From: JAWPMT01 sp965227935
Lineage (GTDB): Bacteria; Bacteroidota; Bacteroidia; Cytophagales; Cyclobacteriaceae
Length of the DNA stretch: 64,000 nt
Direction: 5' to 3'
Assembly (NCBI GenBank): GCA_965227935.1
Contig: CBDDGS010000019.1
Coordinates: forward strand, 682,001 to 746,000
The notes beneath the pieces are model-generated. The model worked only from the letters and a program-made list of their open reading frames with translations. It did no database searches and was not told the origin of the DNA. Of this stretch, positions 37,008-45,586 are shown piece after piece; positions within the stretch are counted from its first letter, which is position 1; each line of letters opens with the position of its first letter. The position numbers were made by a program, and so were the translations under genes.

Positions 37008-37115
37008 GCTATCATCCGCACATGTCAAGCTCGGTTACCGACCTAGCCTTGCGGCCTTCTCTCAATTGAAAATGGACAATTGAAAACTTCGATATACTAT
37101 CAAAATGACTAAGCC

Positions 37116-37135
37116 TGGTATAGGTTGCCTTTTTT
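37116..37135 (+). repeat. IS3 left inverted repeat
   Basis: Begins TGGTATAGGTTGCC; matches the complement of 38395-38414 at 15 of 20 positions, including an unbroken AGGTTGCC core. Confidence 0.75.
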
Positions 37136-37152
37136 CCCAAACATGAAAGAAG

Positions 37153-37509
37153 ATGGAAAAAGGAGAAAAGCGACGTGTTTTCGATCTAGATCTGAAGTTA
37201 GATTTAGTCCGACAGATTGAGAATGGAAAACTGAGCGTAAGCGAGGTATCTAAGATCTACAAAGTTTCTCCCACTGCGATCTACAAGTGGTTGCACAAAT
37301 ATTCTGAACTTTATCAAAGCCAAATCAGAGTTGTGGTGGAGAAGAAGAGTATCAGCAAAAAACAGAAGGAGCTAGAGGCTCGGATCAAGGAGCTGGAGCA
37401 AGCAGTCGGCCAAAAGCAAATGCGAGTTGACTATTTGGAGAAGCTTCTAGAGGTAGCCTCTGATCGATTAGGGGAAGACATTGAAAAAAAGATCAAACGG
37501 CAGCCCTAG
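37153..37509 (+). CDS. IS3 transposase OrfA (helix-turn-helix subunit)
   Basis: 118 aa. DNA-binding part of the transposase: a helix-turn-helix at residues 15-50 (LDLVRQIENGK, VSEVSKIYKVSPTAIYKWL), then a long leucine-zipper-like coiled coil (65-110) used for dimerisation with OrfAB. Near its 3' end lies the slippery heptamer at 37485-37491. The orfA stop is 38 bp before the first in-frame ATG of orfB, and OrfB's frame is open right back to the slippery site. Confidence 0.93.
   Translation: MEKGEKRRVFDLDLKLDLVRQIENGKLSVSEVSKIYKVSPTAIYKWLHKYSELYQSQIRVVVEKKSISKKQKELEARIKELEQAVGQKQMRVDYLEKLLEVASDRLGEDIEKKIKRQP
37485..37491 (+). promoter_or_regulatory. Programmed -1 frameshift site (A AAA AAG)
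   Basis: In the orfA frame the bases read A-AAA-AAG, the classical -1 slippery heptamer of IS3 elements. After slipping, the frame continues through D-Q-T-A-A-L-E-W-F without stop into orfB, giving a fused OrfAB of about 410 residues. Confidence 0.8.
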
Positions 37510-37547
37510 AATGGTTTCGTCAGAACAAAGCGCTACACAGCTATAAG

Positions 37548-38390
37548 ATGGTAACCTTATATGCTATGGTAGGCATTAGTAAGCAGGGGCATTACAAGCG
37601 GTTGAATCATCAAGTAAAGAGTCAATCTGTATCTGCAGAGCTCCTGGACAGCGCACTTAGGATTCGTAAGCGCCATCATAAGCTGGGATGCCGTAAGCTG
37701 TATAAAGAGATAAAACCAGTAGGGATAGGAAGAGATCGTGCTGAGGCGATTCTGTTGGCTAATGGCTTCAGGATCAAGCGAAAGCGCAATTTCTATCGTA
37801 CCACTCGACCTGGTAGGTTTTTCTATCCTAATCGCATCAGCGGAATGAGGATAACCAGAATCAATCAATTGTGGGTGAGTGATATTACTTACATACCTGT
37901 GGGAGATAAGAAGCACTACTTTCTCACCTTGATTCAGGATGTGTACAGTCGGAAAATAGTTGGGTGGTGGTTGTCAAGTAATCTCAGTTCAGAACAAACC
38001 ACACTTCCTGCTTTTAAAAGAGCCTTTGGGGGTGTTGATCCCTCCCAGCTCAAAGGGTTGATCTTTCATTCCGATAAAGGAAGCCAGTACACCTATAAGC
38101 CTTTAGGAGAACTCTACAGCTCTCTGGGAGTGGTTCCAAGTATGGGAGGAAAAGCGTGGGAGAATGCTCATGCTGAGTCCATAAATGGTGTTCTCAAAAG
38201 AGAGTACATTGATTACTTACATAAATCCTCCACCCTTCCTGAAGCGAGGAGAGTGATGTCGTCGATCATTTATCGATATAATTATGAAAGACCTCACGGC
38301 TCATTGAAAGATATGAAACCAGCTGTCTTTGAGTCTCACATTATGCAATTGAAAGAAGAGGATAGACCTATATTTAAAATCAATTACTAA
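37548..38390 (+). CDS. IS3 transposase OrfB (DDE integrase core)
   Basis: 280 aa if it starts at the ATG, longer as the OrfAB fusion. An HTH_21-like region (30-85; RKRHHKLGCRKLYKEI) precedes the rve core: Asp112 (LWVSDITYI), Asp176 (LIFHSDKGSQY) and Glu210 (ENAHAESINGVLK). 33 residues separate the last two; 35 is usual in IS3, so this copy has a slightly shorter loop (SMGGKAWEN) but all three acids are present. NYERPHGSLKDMKP is the expected tail motif. Confidence 0.93.
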   Translation: MVTLYAMVGISKQGHYKRLNHQVKSQSVSAELLDSALRIRKRHHKLGCRKLYKEIKPVGIGRDRAEAILLANGFRIKRKRNFYRTTRPGRFFYPNRISGMRITRINQLWVSDITYIPVGDKKHYFLTLIQDVYSRKIVGWWLSSNLSSEQTTLPAFKRAFGGVDPSQLKGLIFHSDKGSQYTYKPLGELYSSLGVVPSMGGKAWENAHAESINGVLKREYIDYLHKSSTLPEARRVMSSIIYRYNYERPHGSLKDMKPAVFESHIMQLKEEDRPIFKINY

Positions 38391-38394
38391 CCCG

Positions 38395-38414
38395 AAAAAG
38401 GGCAACCTTATTCA
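38395..38414 (-). repeat. IS3 right inverted repeat
   Basis: Complement begins TGAATAAGGTTGCCC. It starts only 4 bp after the orfB stop, the normal compact IS3 arrangement. Confidence 0.75.
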
Positions 38415-38420
38415 GGCATC

Positions 38421-38700
38421 CTCAAAAACTCCACCCTCCACTCTAAACTCTCCACCTCCACTCTCCACTTTCCACTCTCCACTTTCCACTCTCCACTTTC
38501 CACCCTCAACTCTCCACATTACACTCTCAACACTCCACTCTCCACCCTAAACACTCCACTCTCCAATCTCCACTCTAAACTCTCCACCCTCAACTCTCCA
38601 CTTCTCCACTGTCCACCCTCCACCCTAAACACTCCACTCTCCACTCTAAACTCTCCACAACCCACTCCCCACATTCCACTCCCTACTTTTCAACTTCCCG
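38421..38700. repeat. CT-rich minisatellite, CTCCAC words
   Basis: About 280 bp made almost only of variants of CTCCACTCTCCA, CTCCACTTTCCA and CTCCACCCTAAA; G is nearly absent from the plus strand. The unit is loosely 6 bp or 12 bp with AAA, ACA and TTT variants. It lies between the IS end and the Asp-box gene and continues to within 40 bp of that gene's start. No ORF in it is credible. Confidence 0.85.
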
Positions 38701-38736
38701 AACTATATTAGTCGCCATACCGAAACTAACCCACTT

Positions 38737-41700
38737 ATGATACGCTACTTAGTTGCTTGCCTCATCCTTGTGGCAGTCCTTCCGTCCTCAGCACAACGCA
38801 GAAAGAAATCAGAGGCTCCCGTAGAGAAGCCTTCACTCGATAGTCTTTATCAAGGCCTCAAGTGGCGCAATATTGGCCCCTTCCGCGGAGGCCGATCGGT
38901 GGCCGTCGCTGGAGTTGTCCAGGATCCCCAGACCTACTATATGGGTACGACTGGCGGAGGCATGTGGAAGACCGAAGATGCCGGTATCAGCTGGAAGAAT
39001 ATTTCAGACGGTCAGTTCAAGACCGGTTCCGTGGGTGCCATTGGCATCTGCGAGTCTGACCCCAACGTCATTTATGTAGGGATGGGTGAGCACGCCGTTC
39101 GGGGTGTGATGACCTCTGCCGGCGATGGTGTGTACAAATCAACAGATGCAGGAAAGACATGGAAGCACGTGGGCCTGGAGAGGACCCGACATATCTCAGA
39201 CGTCATTGTCCATCCCAATGATCCTGATATCGTCTACGTGTCTGCCCAGGGTGCCGTGCACGGCCGCACGACCGACCGGGGCATTTACAAATCAACAGAC
39301 GGCGGCGATACGTGGACGAGGGTTTTGTATGTCGATGACAAGACGGGCGCGTCGAGCTTGACGATGGACATGACCAATCCCCGTATCCTCTATGCTAGTA
39401 TGTGGCAGCACATTCGCTACCCCTGGACCGTAGAGAGTGGTGGGCCGGGTTCCGGGATCTACAAGTCCACCGATGCCGGAGAGAGCTGGGAGAAGCAGAC
39501 CGAGGGCTTGCCAGAGGTTATGGGCAAATCAGGCGTTTCCGTTTCCCGAGCCATGCCAGAGCGCGTGTTCGCAGTTATTGAGGCCGAGGGAGACCAGGGC
39601 GGGGTTTACCGTTCTGACGATGGCGGGAAGAAATGGACACAGACTAGTAAGAACCGGGTGACCATCGCCCGGTCGTGGTACTACATGGAGATCTTTGCCG
39701 ATCCTCAGAATCCTCAGACAGTGTATGTGCTCAATGCCCCGGTTTTGCGATCCATTGACGGAGGGCGTTCGTTTACGCCGATCCCCGTCCCGCACGGAGA
39801 CAATCACGACCTGTGGATCAATCCCAACAACAACCAAAACATGATCAATGCCAACGATGGTGGCAGCAATGTTTCCTTCAACTACGGCAAGAGCTGGTCA
39901 AGCCAGCGGAACCAACCCACGGCGCAGTTTTATCGGGTCATCGCCGATGAGCAGTTCCCTTACTACGTGTATGGCGGCCAGCAGGACAACTCCGCCATCG
40001 CGATAGCAAGCCGTACGGCGAGCGGAGGTATTGGCTGGAAGGATTGGTATTCGGTAGCAGGGTGCGAGAGTGCGTACCTGGCATTTGACCCTAAGAACCC
40101 GGATCGGGTGATAGGGGGGTGCTATCAGGGCATCATAGAAGTCTGGGACAAGGCCACCAACACGGGCAAGACGGTCAATGCCTATCCCGAGATCGGCCTG
40201 GGTAGCTACCCGGAAGATCAGAAATACCGCTTCAATTGGAATGCACCCATTTTCACCTCACCGCACGACCGCGATGTTGTCTACCATGGTGGCAACAAAC
40301 TGCTCAAGTCCACCAACGAAGGGTACACCTGGGAAGAGGTGAGCCCTGATCTGACGAAGAATGATACTACCAGGCACGGTGCCGGTGGTGGACCCTTCAC
40401 CAACGAAGGTGCTGGAGGAGAAAACTACAACACCATCCTATATGCAGCAGAGTCCACGCATGAGCAGGGTACGATCTGGGTCGGGTCGGATGATGGCCTG
40501 GTGCATATCACGAGAGATGGCGGCCAAAACTGGTCCAATGTGACGCCAGCGGGCCTACCGGAGACGATGATCAATAGCATCGAGGTGTCGCCTCACGATC
40601 CAGCCTCAGCCTACATCGTCGTCACAGGCTATAAGTTCAACGACTTTGCGCCGATGATCTACAAGACATCCGACTATGGCCAAAGCTGGACCAGAATCAA
40701 CAGTGGCATTCAGGAGGAATCCTTCGTGCGAGTGGTGCGCGAAGATCCCCAAACGAGAGGATTGCTCTATGCTGGTACAGAGCGCGGCTTGTATGTTTCA
40801 TTCAACGACGGCGCCTCCTGGCAACCATTTCAGGCAAATCTGCCGGTAGTCGCTATCAACGACCTCACATTCCGGGACAATGACCTCATCGCTGCGACGG
40901 CAGGCAGAAGCTTCTGGATCCTCGATGACCTGGGGGCGCTGCAGCAGTCAAGAGGCAGCTTCACCAGTGATACTGTGACTATCTACCAACCGAAGGATAC
41001 CTACCGATTTGTGGGAGGAGGCTTTGGGGCGCCGACCAATATGGGGCAGAACCCTGCGAGTGGTGTGCTGATCGACTACTACCTGAGCCAAAAACTCGAT
41101 TCGACGACCCTAACGCTCAAGGTGCTGGATAGCGATGGAGAAGTGATCCGCACAATTACAAGTGAGAAGAATGAGAAGCAGCGATCCTGGCCCGGTGGAC
41201 CACCCCCCCCCGCGGTGTTGCCAGTAGAGAAAGGTGTCAATCGCTTCGCCTGGGACTTCAGAAGGGACTACATCCCGCACGTGGATGATGTATTTGTTTT
41301 CGGTGACTACAGGGGGCACATGGTGGCTCCTGGAGAGTACACGCTTCGGCTGGTGTTGACGACAGACTCGGTCGAGACAAAAGTGAGCATTGTCCCTGAT
41401 CCAAGACTGAATCGATCCGAGGCCGCCTACAATGAGCAGCAGGCCCTGCTGCGTCAGATCCGCGAGACGGTGATTGATCTTCATGAGTCTGTGAATGATA
41501 TGCGTTCTGCCAAGAAGCAGATCCAAACCTATCAGCAACTCCTTGAGAGCCTTGAGGGCATGGAGGACTTGATTGATTCTGGCAAGTCGACGATGAAGAT
41601 GATCAGCGAGTGGGAGTCGAATCTGATACAAGAGAAGCAGAAGACCTTCCAGGACGTCATCAATTTCCCCAACCAACTGAACGCCGAACTTCTGAATTTG

Positions 41701-41901
41701 CAGGGTCGCATTGATAGTCACGACCCCATGCCGACCGATGGTGAGAAGGACCGGTTGGAGGACCTCCTGTCAGAGTGGGAAGAGTTCCGCAGAGACAGAG
41801 ATGAGGTGCTGCAGGGCAAGATGCAAGAGCTCAATCAATCGTTTAAGGATAAGAACGTCCCACATATCATCACGAAAAAGCAGGAACAAACCGGGTCGTA
41901 G
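38737..41901 (+). CDS. VPS10/Asp-box (BNR) propeller protein, secreted, glycosyl-hydrolase-like
   Basis: 1054 aa. Signal peptide 1-19 (cleavage near SSAQ). Two seven- or ten-bladed propellers are marked by nine Asp-boxes, S/T-x-D-x-G-x-T/S-W: STDAGKTW, STDGGDTW, STDAGESW, SDDGGKKW, SIDGGRSF, STNEGYTW, TRDGGQNW, TSDYGQSW and SFNDGASW. The C-terminal part holds a beta-sandwich (770-860) with the PGGPPPPA stretch, then a helical coiled coil (about 890-1040). Bacteroidota homologues are annotated as VPS10-domain or glycosyl hydrolase proteins, but catalytic residues of sialidases are not evident, so a binding role is as likely. The VOC gene follows one base after its stop. A homopolymer of nine C lies at 41203-41211. 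Confidence 0.9.
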   Translation: MIRYLVACLILVAVLPSSAQRRKKSEAPVEKPSLDSLYQGLKWRNIGPFRGGRSVAVAGVVQDPQTYYMGTTGGGMWKTEDAGISWKNISDGQFKTGSVGAIGICESDPNVIYVGMGEHAVRGVMTSAGDGVYKSTDAGKTWKHVGLERTRHISDVIVHPNDPDIVYVSAQGAVHGRTTDRGIYKSTDGGDTWTRVLYVDDKTGASSLTMDMTNPRILYASMWQHIRYPWTVESGGPGSGIYKSTDAGESWEKQTEGLPEVMGKSGVSVSRAMPERVFAVIEAEGDQGGVYRSDDGGKKWTQTSKNRVTIARSWYYMEIFADPQNPQTVYVLNAPVLRSIDGGRSFTPIPVPHGDNHDLWINPNNNQNMINANDGGSNVSFNYGKSWSSQRNQPTAQFYRVIADEQFPYYVYGGQQDNSAIAIASRTASGGIGWKDWYSVAGCESAYLAFDPKNPDRVIGGCYQGIIEVWDKATNTGKTVNAYPEIGLGSYPEDQKYRFNWNAPIFTSPHDRDVVYHGGNKLLKSTNEGYTWEEVSPDLTKNDTTRHGAGGGPFTNEGAGGENYNTILYAAESTHEQGTIWVGSDDGLVHITRDGGQNWSNVTPAGLPETMINSIEVSPHDPASAYIVVTGYKFNDFAPMIYKTSDYGQSWTRINSGIQEESFVRVVREDPQTRGLLYAGTERGLYVSFNDGASWQPFQANLPVVAINDLTFRDNDLIAATAGRSFWILDDLGALQQSRGSFTSDTVTIYQPKDTYRFVGGGFGAPTNMGQNPASGVLIDYYLSQKLDSTTLTLKVLDSDGEVIRTITSEKNEKQRSWPGGPPPPAVLPVEKGVNRFAWDFRRDYIPHVDDVFVFGDYRGHMVAPGEYTLRLVLTTDSVETKVSIVPDPRLNRSEAAYNEQQALLRQIRETVIDLHESVNDMRSAKKQIQTYQQLLESLEGMEDLIDSGKSTMKMISEWESNLIQEKQKTFQDVINFPNQLNAELLNLQGRIDSHDPMPTDGEKDRLEDLLSEWEEFRRDRDEVLQGKMQELNQSFKDKNVPHIITKKQEQTGS
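41203..41211 (+). repeat. Homopolymer of nine C inside the Asp-box gene
   Basis: CCC CCC CCC encodes Pro-Pro-Pro in GGPPPPA. A tract this long may slip and would truncate the protein about 225 residues early. Confidence 0.8.
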
Positions 41902-41902
41902 C

Positions 41903-42376
41903 TTGAAAGCGATTCATCTGGTGGCGCTTGCTTTGGTGGTAAGCGTCGCCCATGCGCAGGGACCTCCAGTGGGAACCATGCGCTCCAGCTTTGCGGCTGT
42001 GATCGTCTCAGATTTCGATGCCTCCCTGGAGTGGTACCAGCAAGTACTCGGTTTCGAAGTCGTTAATCGCAGGGAGCTTCCGGAGCGCGGTATCTTCCAG
42101 GCGAACCTCAAAAGGGAAGGGGCAGACCTCGAGATTCTGGCACTGGCTATGGCGGTAGACCCACTTGCGCTGTCGGCAGAAGTGGATGAGAAAACGCGTT
42201 TCCAGGGACTCTTCAAGATCGGATTTTCAGTGGCGGATTTTTCAGAGTGGCTTGAGTGGTTTGAAGCGCGAGCAGTAGAGTATCATGGGGATGTCGTAGC
42301 AGATCCTGATACGGGTAAGCGCATGGTCATCCTCAAAGACCCTGATGGCAATCGCGTCCAGATTTTTGAGGAATAA
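41903..42376 (+). CDS. VOC (glyoxalase/bleomycin-resistance) superfamily protein, exported
   Basis: 157 aa from the TTG at 41903, which immediately follows the preceding TAG (1-bp gap) and opens a good signal peptide (KAIHLVALALVVSVAHAQ). The longer open frame starting at 41711 overlaps the upstream gene and would hide the signal, so it is rejected. VOC fold: FAAVIVSDFDASLEWYQQVLGF is the first beta-alpha-beta module; VILKDPDGNRVQIFEE the last strand. His/Glu metal ligands of glyoxalase I are only partly obvious. A secreted VOC protein translationally coupled to an Asp-box propeller is unusual; function unknown. Confidence 0.85.
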   Translation: MKAIHLVALALVVSVAHAQGPPVGTMRSSFAAVIVSDFDASLEWYQQVLGFEVVNRRELPERGIFQANLKREGADLEILALAMAVDPLALSAEVDEKTRFQGLFKIGFSVADFSEWLEWFEARAVEYHGDVVADPDTGKRMVILKDPDGNRVQIFEE

Positions 42377-42556
42377 TTTGCAAACTCTCGCATGACCATT
42401 TAGTGCTTTGGAATCACCAGCAGGCCTGTGAGCAATTGCTCTTGGTGCTTGTTCAAAATTCCTTATGAATGAACTCGGATGAATTTGGAATAGCAGTTCT
42501 GTCAAAAGTCATAATTGGAAGCCTAGCTGACATGGAACGGTGACCGGGCAGTCTTG

Positions 42557-42564
42557 TACCTTTG
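42557..42564 (+). promoter_or_regulatory. Exact -7 promoter element (TACCTTTG)
   Basis: Perfect match to TAnnTTTG, about 64 nt before the ATG at 42628; no good -33 TTTG at the right distance. The first base triplet of a longer open frame (42562) lies inside it, which argues for the later start. Confidence 0.4.
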
Positions 42565-42627
42565 GATGTTCAGAGCCTGAAGTATTCCAAAGAGTTAATC
42601 CATTTCCCTTTTCTGACAAAAGCGCCT

Positions 42628-43821
42628 ATGATCATTAATTTACGGTCATTCACCTTACTCCGATGGTTGCTGTGCCTTATAGGGCTTTACTGTCTTTCGG
42701 CCACCCAGGCTATGGCCCAGGGTAATTTCTTGCCAGGTTACGTCATTGTAGCTGAGCGAGACACAATATTTGGTACGGTGCAGACTCGGGATAGTAGTGC
42801 CCCGATTACCGAATGCACAATTGTAAGTGGCCAGGATTCATTCACCTTCACGACCAATGAGGTACTAGGTTACGGATTCAACCAAGGTAAGTATTACACA
42901 TCAAGTCTGGACAGCGATTATTTCGCCGAGGTCATTATTCAAGGAGCTGTGAGCCTTTATCGGGTTGGTGATGTTTTCTGGTTGGAAAAGGGTCAGGAAA
43001 AATATGAGCTCGTATCGCAAGCACGGACGATCACGACGGATGGAGGAATCAAGAGGAGCCAGGAGGACAACAAATGGCGAGGGATTGTTCGGTACGTAAC
43101 TGGAGATTGTGAGCGAATATCGATGGAGGAGATTACCAGGTTGAGATACGATGAAAAATCATTAACTCGCATCACAAAGAAATACCTGGAATGTACGGGC
43201 GCGGGTTATCGAGAAGTAAAAAAGGAACTAGCCTCTTCCCAAGTGCAGGCAGGACTTATGGTTGGTGGTGCCATCAATTCCATCGATTATGGCAACCTGC
43301 TGACTGCAGCGCCGATTCCCCCTGATACCTATTCTCTTTTCCACCCTGTTTTTGGCGCATTTGTAAGATTCTCCAATGCCAAGCTAGACGAGCGGTTGGC
43401 GTTTCAATTGGGAATTGACTTCTATGCTACCGAGGACACGAAAGAAGAAGCGGCGTACAATGTCTTTTTTTTCCTGACGAGTCTCTCGGTGCCATTTGCT
43501 GTTCAGTACTTTCTCACACTGAAGCAACCCAAGATTTATTTGGAAGGGGGAGTTGCCGCTGATATTTTCATTTCTTCAGAATTGCAATGGTATCGCACTT
43601 CTGATGGGCAGATTCTCAAACAATTGGATATGGCCAGTTTGAGTCCCGGATTTCTTGTGGGAACAGGTTTGACCACGTCCTTGGGCGGGCAGGAGGTGGA
43701 TTTTTTTGTGAGGACCAACATTTCTCCGTTTCTTACCCCTGACGAGGGCATTCAAACCACTTCCTTTAGAACTACCTTGGGAGTGAGGATTTCCAGGTTT
43801 CTTAAGGCGAAAAACAAATAG
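42628..43821 (+). CDS. Predicted outer-membrane beta-barrel protein of unknown function
   Basis: 397 aa from the ATG at 42628 (MIINLRSF, signal peptide ending near AMAQG). An open frame reaches 42562 but its extra 22 residues are not signal-like and the start lies in the -7 element. An N-terminal periplasmic part of about 160 residues (YVIVAERDTIFGTVQTRD, IVRYVTGDCERI) precedes alternating hydrophobic/hydrophilic strands that end in ...VDFFVRTN / FRTTLGVRISRF with a terminal aromatic, as in small outer-membrane barrels. Many Bacteroidota encode such DUF-type barrels; no specific family recognised. Convergent with the amidohydrolase gene, 13 bp apart. Confidence 0.75.
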   Translation: MIINLRSFTLLRWLLCLIGLYCLSATQAMAQGNFLPGYVIVAERDTIFGTVQTRDSSAPITECTIVSGQDSFTFTTNEVLGYGFNQGKYYTSSLDSDYFAEVIIQGAVSLYRVGDVFWLEKGQEKYELVSQARTITTDGGIKRSQEDNKWRGIVRYVTGDCERISMEEITRLRYDEKSLTRITKKYLECTGAGYREVKKELASSQVQAGLMVGGAINSIDYGNLLTAAPIPPDTYSLFHPVFGAFVRFSNAKLDERLAFQLGIDFYATEDTKEEAAYNVFFFLTSLSVPFAVQYFLTLKQPKIYLEGGVAADIFISSELQWYRTSDGQILKQLDMASLSPGFLVGTGLTTSLGGQEVDFFVRTNISPFLTPDEGIQTTSFRTTLGVRISRFLKAKNK

Positions 43822-43834
43822 CTAAGGCCATCGT

Positions 43835-45487
43835 CTAGGGTGTTGCCTCATACCCCGGTCCCTTGACAAATCTCCCCGGCGTCGCGCCTGTGTGTTCACC
43901 ATCCTTTAGTACCTGCACGCCATTCACAAAAACGTGCTGTACGCCCTCTGCATATTGGTGGGGATCTTCGAACGTGGCCTTGTCCCTAACCTGATCCGGG
44001 TCGAATACCACAATATCAGCAAAGTATCCTGGTGCGAGTTGTCCCCGGTTCTTGAGCTTCAGGTTCTGGGCTGGGAGGGAGGTCAGCTTCCTGATACCCT
44101 CGGAGAGCGTGATGGCTTTTTCGTCTCGTGCAAACTTGCCGATGACACGGATAAATGAACCGTAAGCGCGAGGATGCGTGCTTCGCTGGATGAAGACGCC
44201 CTCATTCGTATAAGATCCGGCATCGGAGCAGAAGCTCACCCAGGGCACCTTCACTTTCTTGGTGATGTTGTCCTCGGACATAGAGAAGTAGACCACCTGA
44301 ATGCGGCTATCATCGGCCACGATGAGATCAGCAACCGCCTGAGCCGGGGACACACCTAGGTCTGCTGCCACCTCCGGGAGAAACTTGCCCGTGTACTTGG
44401 CCCTTAGTTCCGTATTCCGGAAGCCAACGAAGAGGATGGTCTCGGGTGGGTTGGGGAATTCCGTTTCTGCCACCGCCCTGGCGCGGACCTCGGGGTCGGT
44501 CAGCCGCTCGATGGTCGCGTCGACTCCACCCTCCCTTGCCCAGTCGGGTAGTTGCACGTGGAGTCCTGTGGAGCTGGCGTTGTAGGTGTAGATGTCGGCG
44601 GTAATCTTTAGTCCGGCCGATCGGGCCGAGTCGATTTTGGCAATCGCAGCGTCCATTTTCTGCCAGTTGCCGGCGCCTGATGCTTTTAGGTGATATACCT
44701 CCGCTGGAAGATTGGCTTCAGCACTGATTCGAATCAGCTCATCGATGGATTCCAGCAAATACTCACCCTCGTCCCTTATATGGGAGATGTACATTCCTCC
44801 ATACGGACTAACGGCCGATGACAGGGCGATCAATTCCTCCGTATCAGCATACATACTTGGCGCGTACAAAAGCGAGGAAGAAATGCCTACGGCACCCTCT
44901 GCCATGGCTTGCGCAGCGAGCTCTTGCATTTGGGCGATCTCTTCTTCGGTGGCCGGACGATTGTCGTAGCCGATCACGTGCCTTCTGAGCGTGCCATTGC
45001 CGACGAACGAGGTGATGTTCGTGGATACACCTTTGTCTTCGAGATAGGTCAGGTACTCTCCAAGTGTGGTCCACTCGATGCTATACTTGATGTTACTCTG
45101 ATCCTCGAGCATCTCCTGCTTCATGTCCTCGGACAGAGGACCCATCGAACGTCCCTCACCCATGACTTCCAGCGTTACTCCCTGCCGGATGTCGCTTTGA
45201 GATCTTCCATCTTCGATGAGGGCCTCATTGGCCCATGACAGCATATTGATGAAGCCAGGTGCTACGGCCATTCCTGCCATGTCCAAGGTTGTCGCCGCAT
45301 CCGTCGACTGCAGCTCGCCTATCTCCACGATTTTGTCACCTTTTATCCCGATCATTCCCTGTCTAACGTTGGGGGAGACACCATCGTAAATGATGCAGTT
45401 GGTCAACAAGAGGTCGTATTTTTTATCAGCGGGACCGCAGGAGTAAATCGAAAGCAGGAGGGCGGTGAGTACAATATAGGTACGCAT
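43835..45487 (-). CDS. D-aminoacylase/N-acyl-D-amino-acid deacylase family amidohydrolase lipoprotein, atypical metal site
   Basis: 550 aa from the ATG at 45487 (MRTYIVLTALLLSIYSC, lipobox Cys17); the frame is open to 45526. The amidohydrolase barrel is clear (VAPGFIN, VGNGTLRR, GAVGISSSLLYAPS). But the expected HxH metal motif after PGF(I/L) is replaced by NMLSWA, and the metal-bridging Cys that follows GVT in D-aminoacylases is Glu (GVTLEVMGEG). Later metal His residues remain: His236 (YISHIRDEG) and His266 (VYHLKASG), and the catalytic Asp in FCSDAGSYT. So it may use a different metal arrangement. Anchored in a membrane facing the periplasm. Substrate likely a D-amino-acid-containing or N-acylated compound (inference). 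Confidence 0.88.
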   Translation of the reverse strand: MRTYIVLTALLLSIYSCGPADKKYDLLLTNCIIYDGVSPNVRQGMIGIKGDKIVEIGELQSTDAATTLDMAGMAVAPGFINMLSWANEALIEDGRSQSDIRQGVTLEVMGEGRSMGPLSEDMKQEMLEDQSNIKYSIEWTTLGEYLTYLEDKGVSTNITSFVGNGTLRRHVIGYDNRPATEEEIAQMQELAAQAMAEGAVGISSSLLYAPSMYADTEELIALSSAVSPYGGMYISHIRDEGEYLLESIDELIRISAEANLPAEVYHLKASGAGNWQKMDAAIAKIDSARSAGLKITADIYTYNASSTGLHVQLPDWAREGGVDATIERLTDPEVRARAVAETEFPNPPETILFVGFRNTELRAKYTGKFLPEVAADLGVSPAQAVADLIVADDSRIQVVYFSMSEDNITKKVKVPWVSFCSDAGSYTNEGVFIQRSTHPRAYGSFIRVIGKFARDEKAITLSEGIRKLTSLPAQNLKLKNRGQLAPGYFADIVVFDPDQVRDKATFEDPHQYAEGVQHVFVNGVQVLKDGEHTGATPGRFVKGPGYEATP

Positions 45488-45586
45488 GTTGATCGGTTTT
45501 GAGCTAAGATAGGGTTTTGCCATCAACAGGGTTCCTGGTCCTCAGTCCACATTATATATATTGGCACTCTATACCATTCGAGAACA

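Larger units (their letters stand above)
37116..38414 (+). mobile_element. IS3-family insertion sequence, about 1.3 kb, apparently complete
   Basis: Two overlapping-frame genes (orfA 37153, orfB 37548) bounded by imperfect terminal inverted repeats: TGGTATAGGTTGCC at the left and the complement of TGAATAAGGTTGCC at the right (15 of 20 positions match). Ends are TG...CA as in IS3 elements. The pairing can be extended outward by GCC/GGC. No clear target duplication is visible. Both reading frames are intact, so it may be active. Position between a repeat-rich gap and a CT-rich tract means it interrupts no visible gene. Confidence 0.85.

Noticed and set aside
38421..38700. CT-rich repeat considered as CRISPR array
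   Set aside because: Units are 6-12 bp, degenerate, without equal spacers; no cas genes in the window.
41110..41721. 203-aa minus-strand open frame
   Set aside because: Antisense of the coiled-coil end of the Asp-box protein; no start context.
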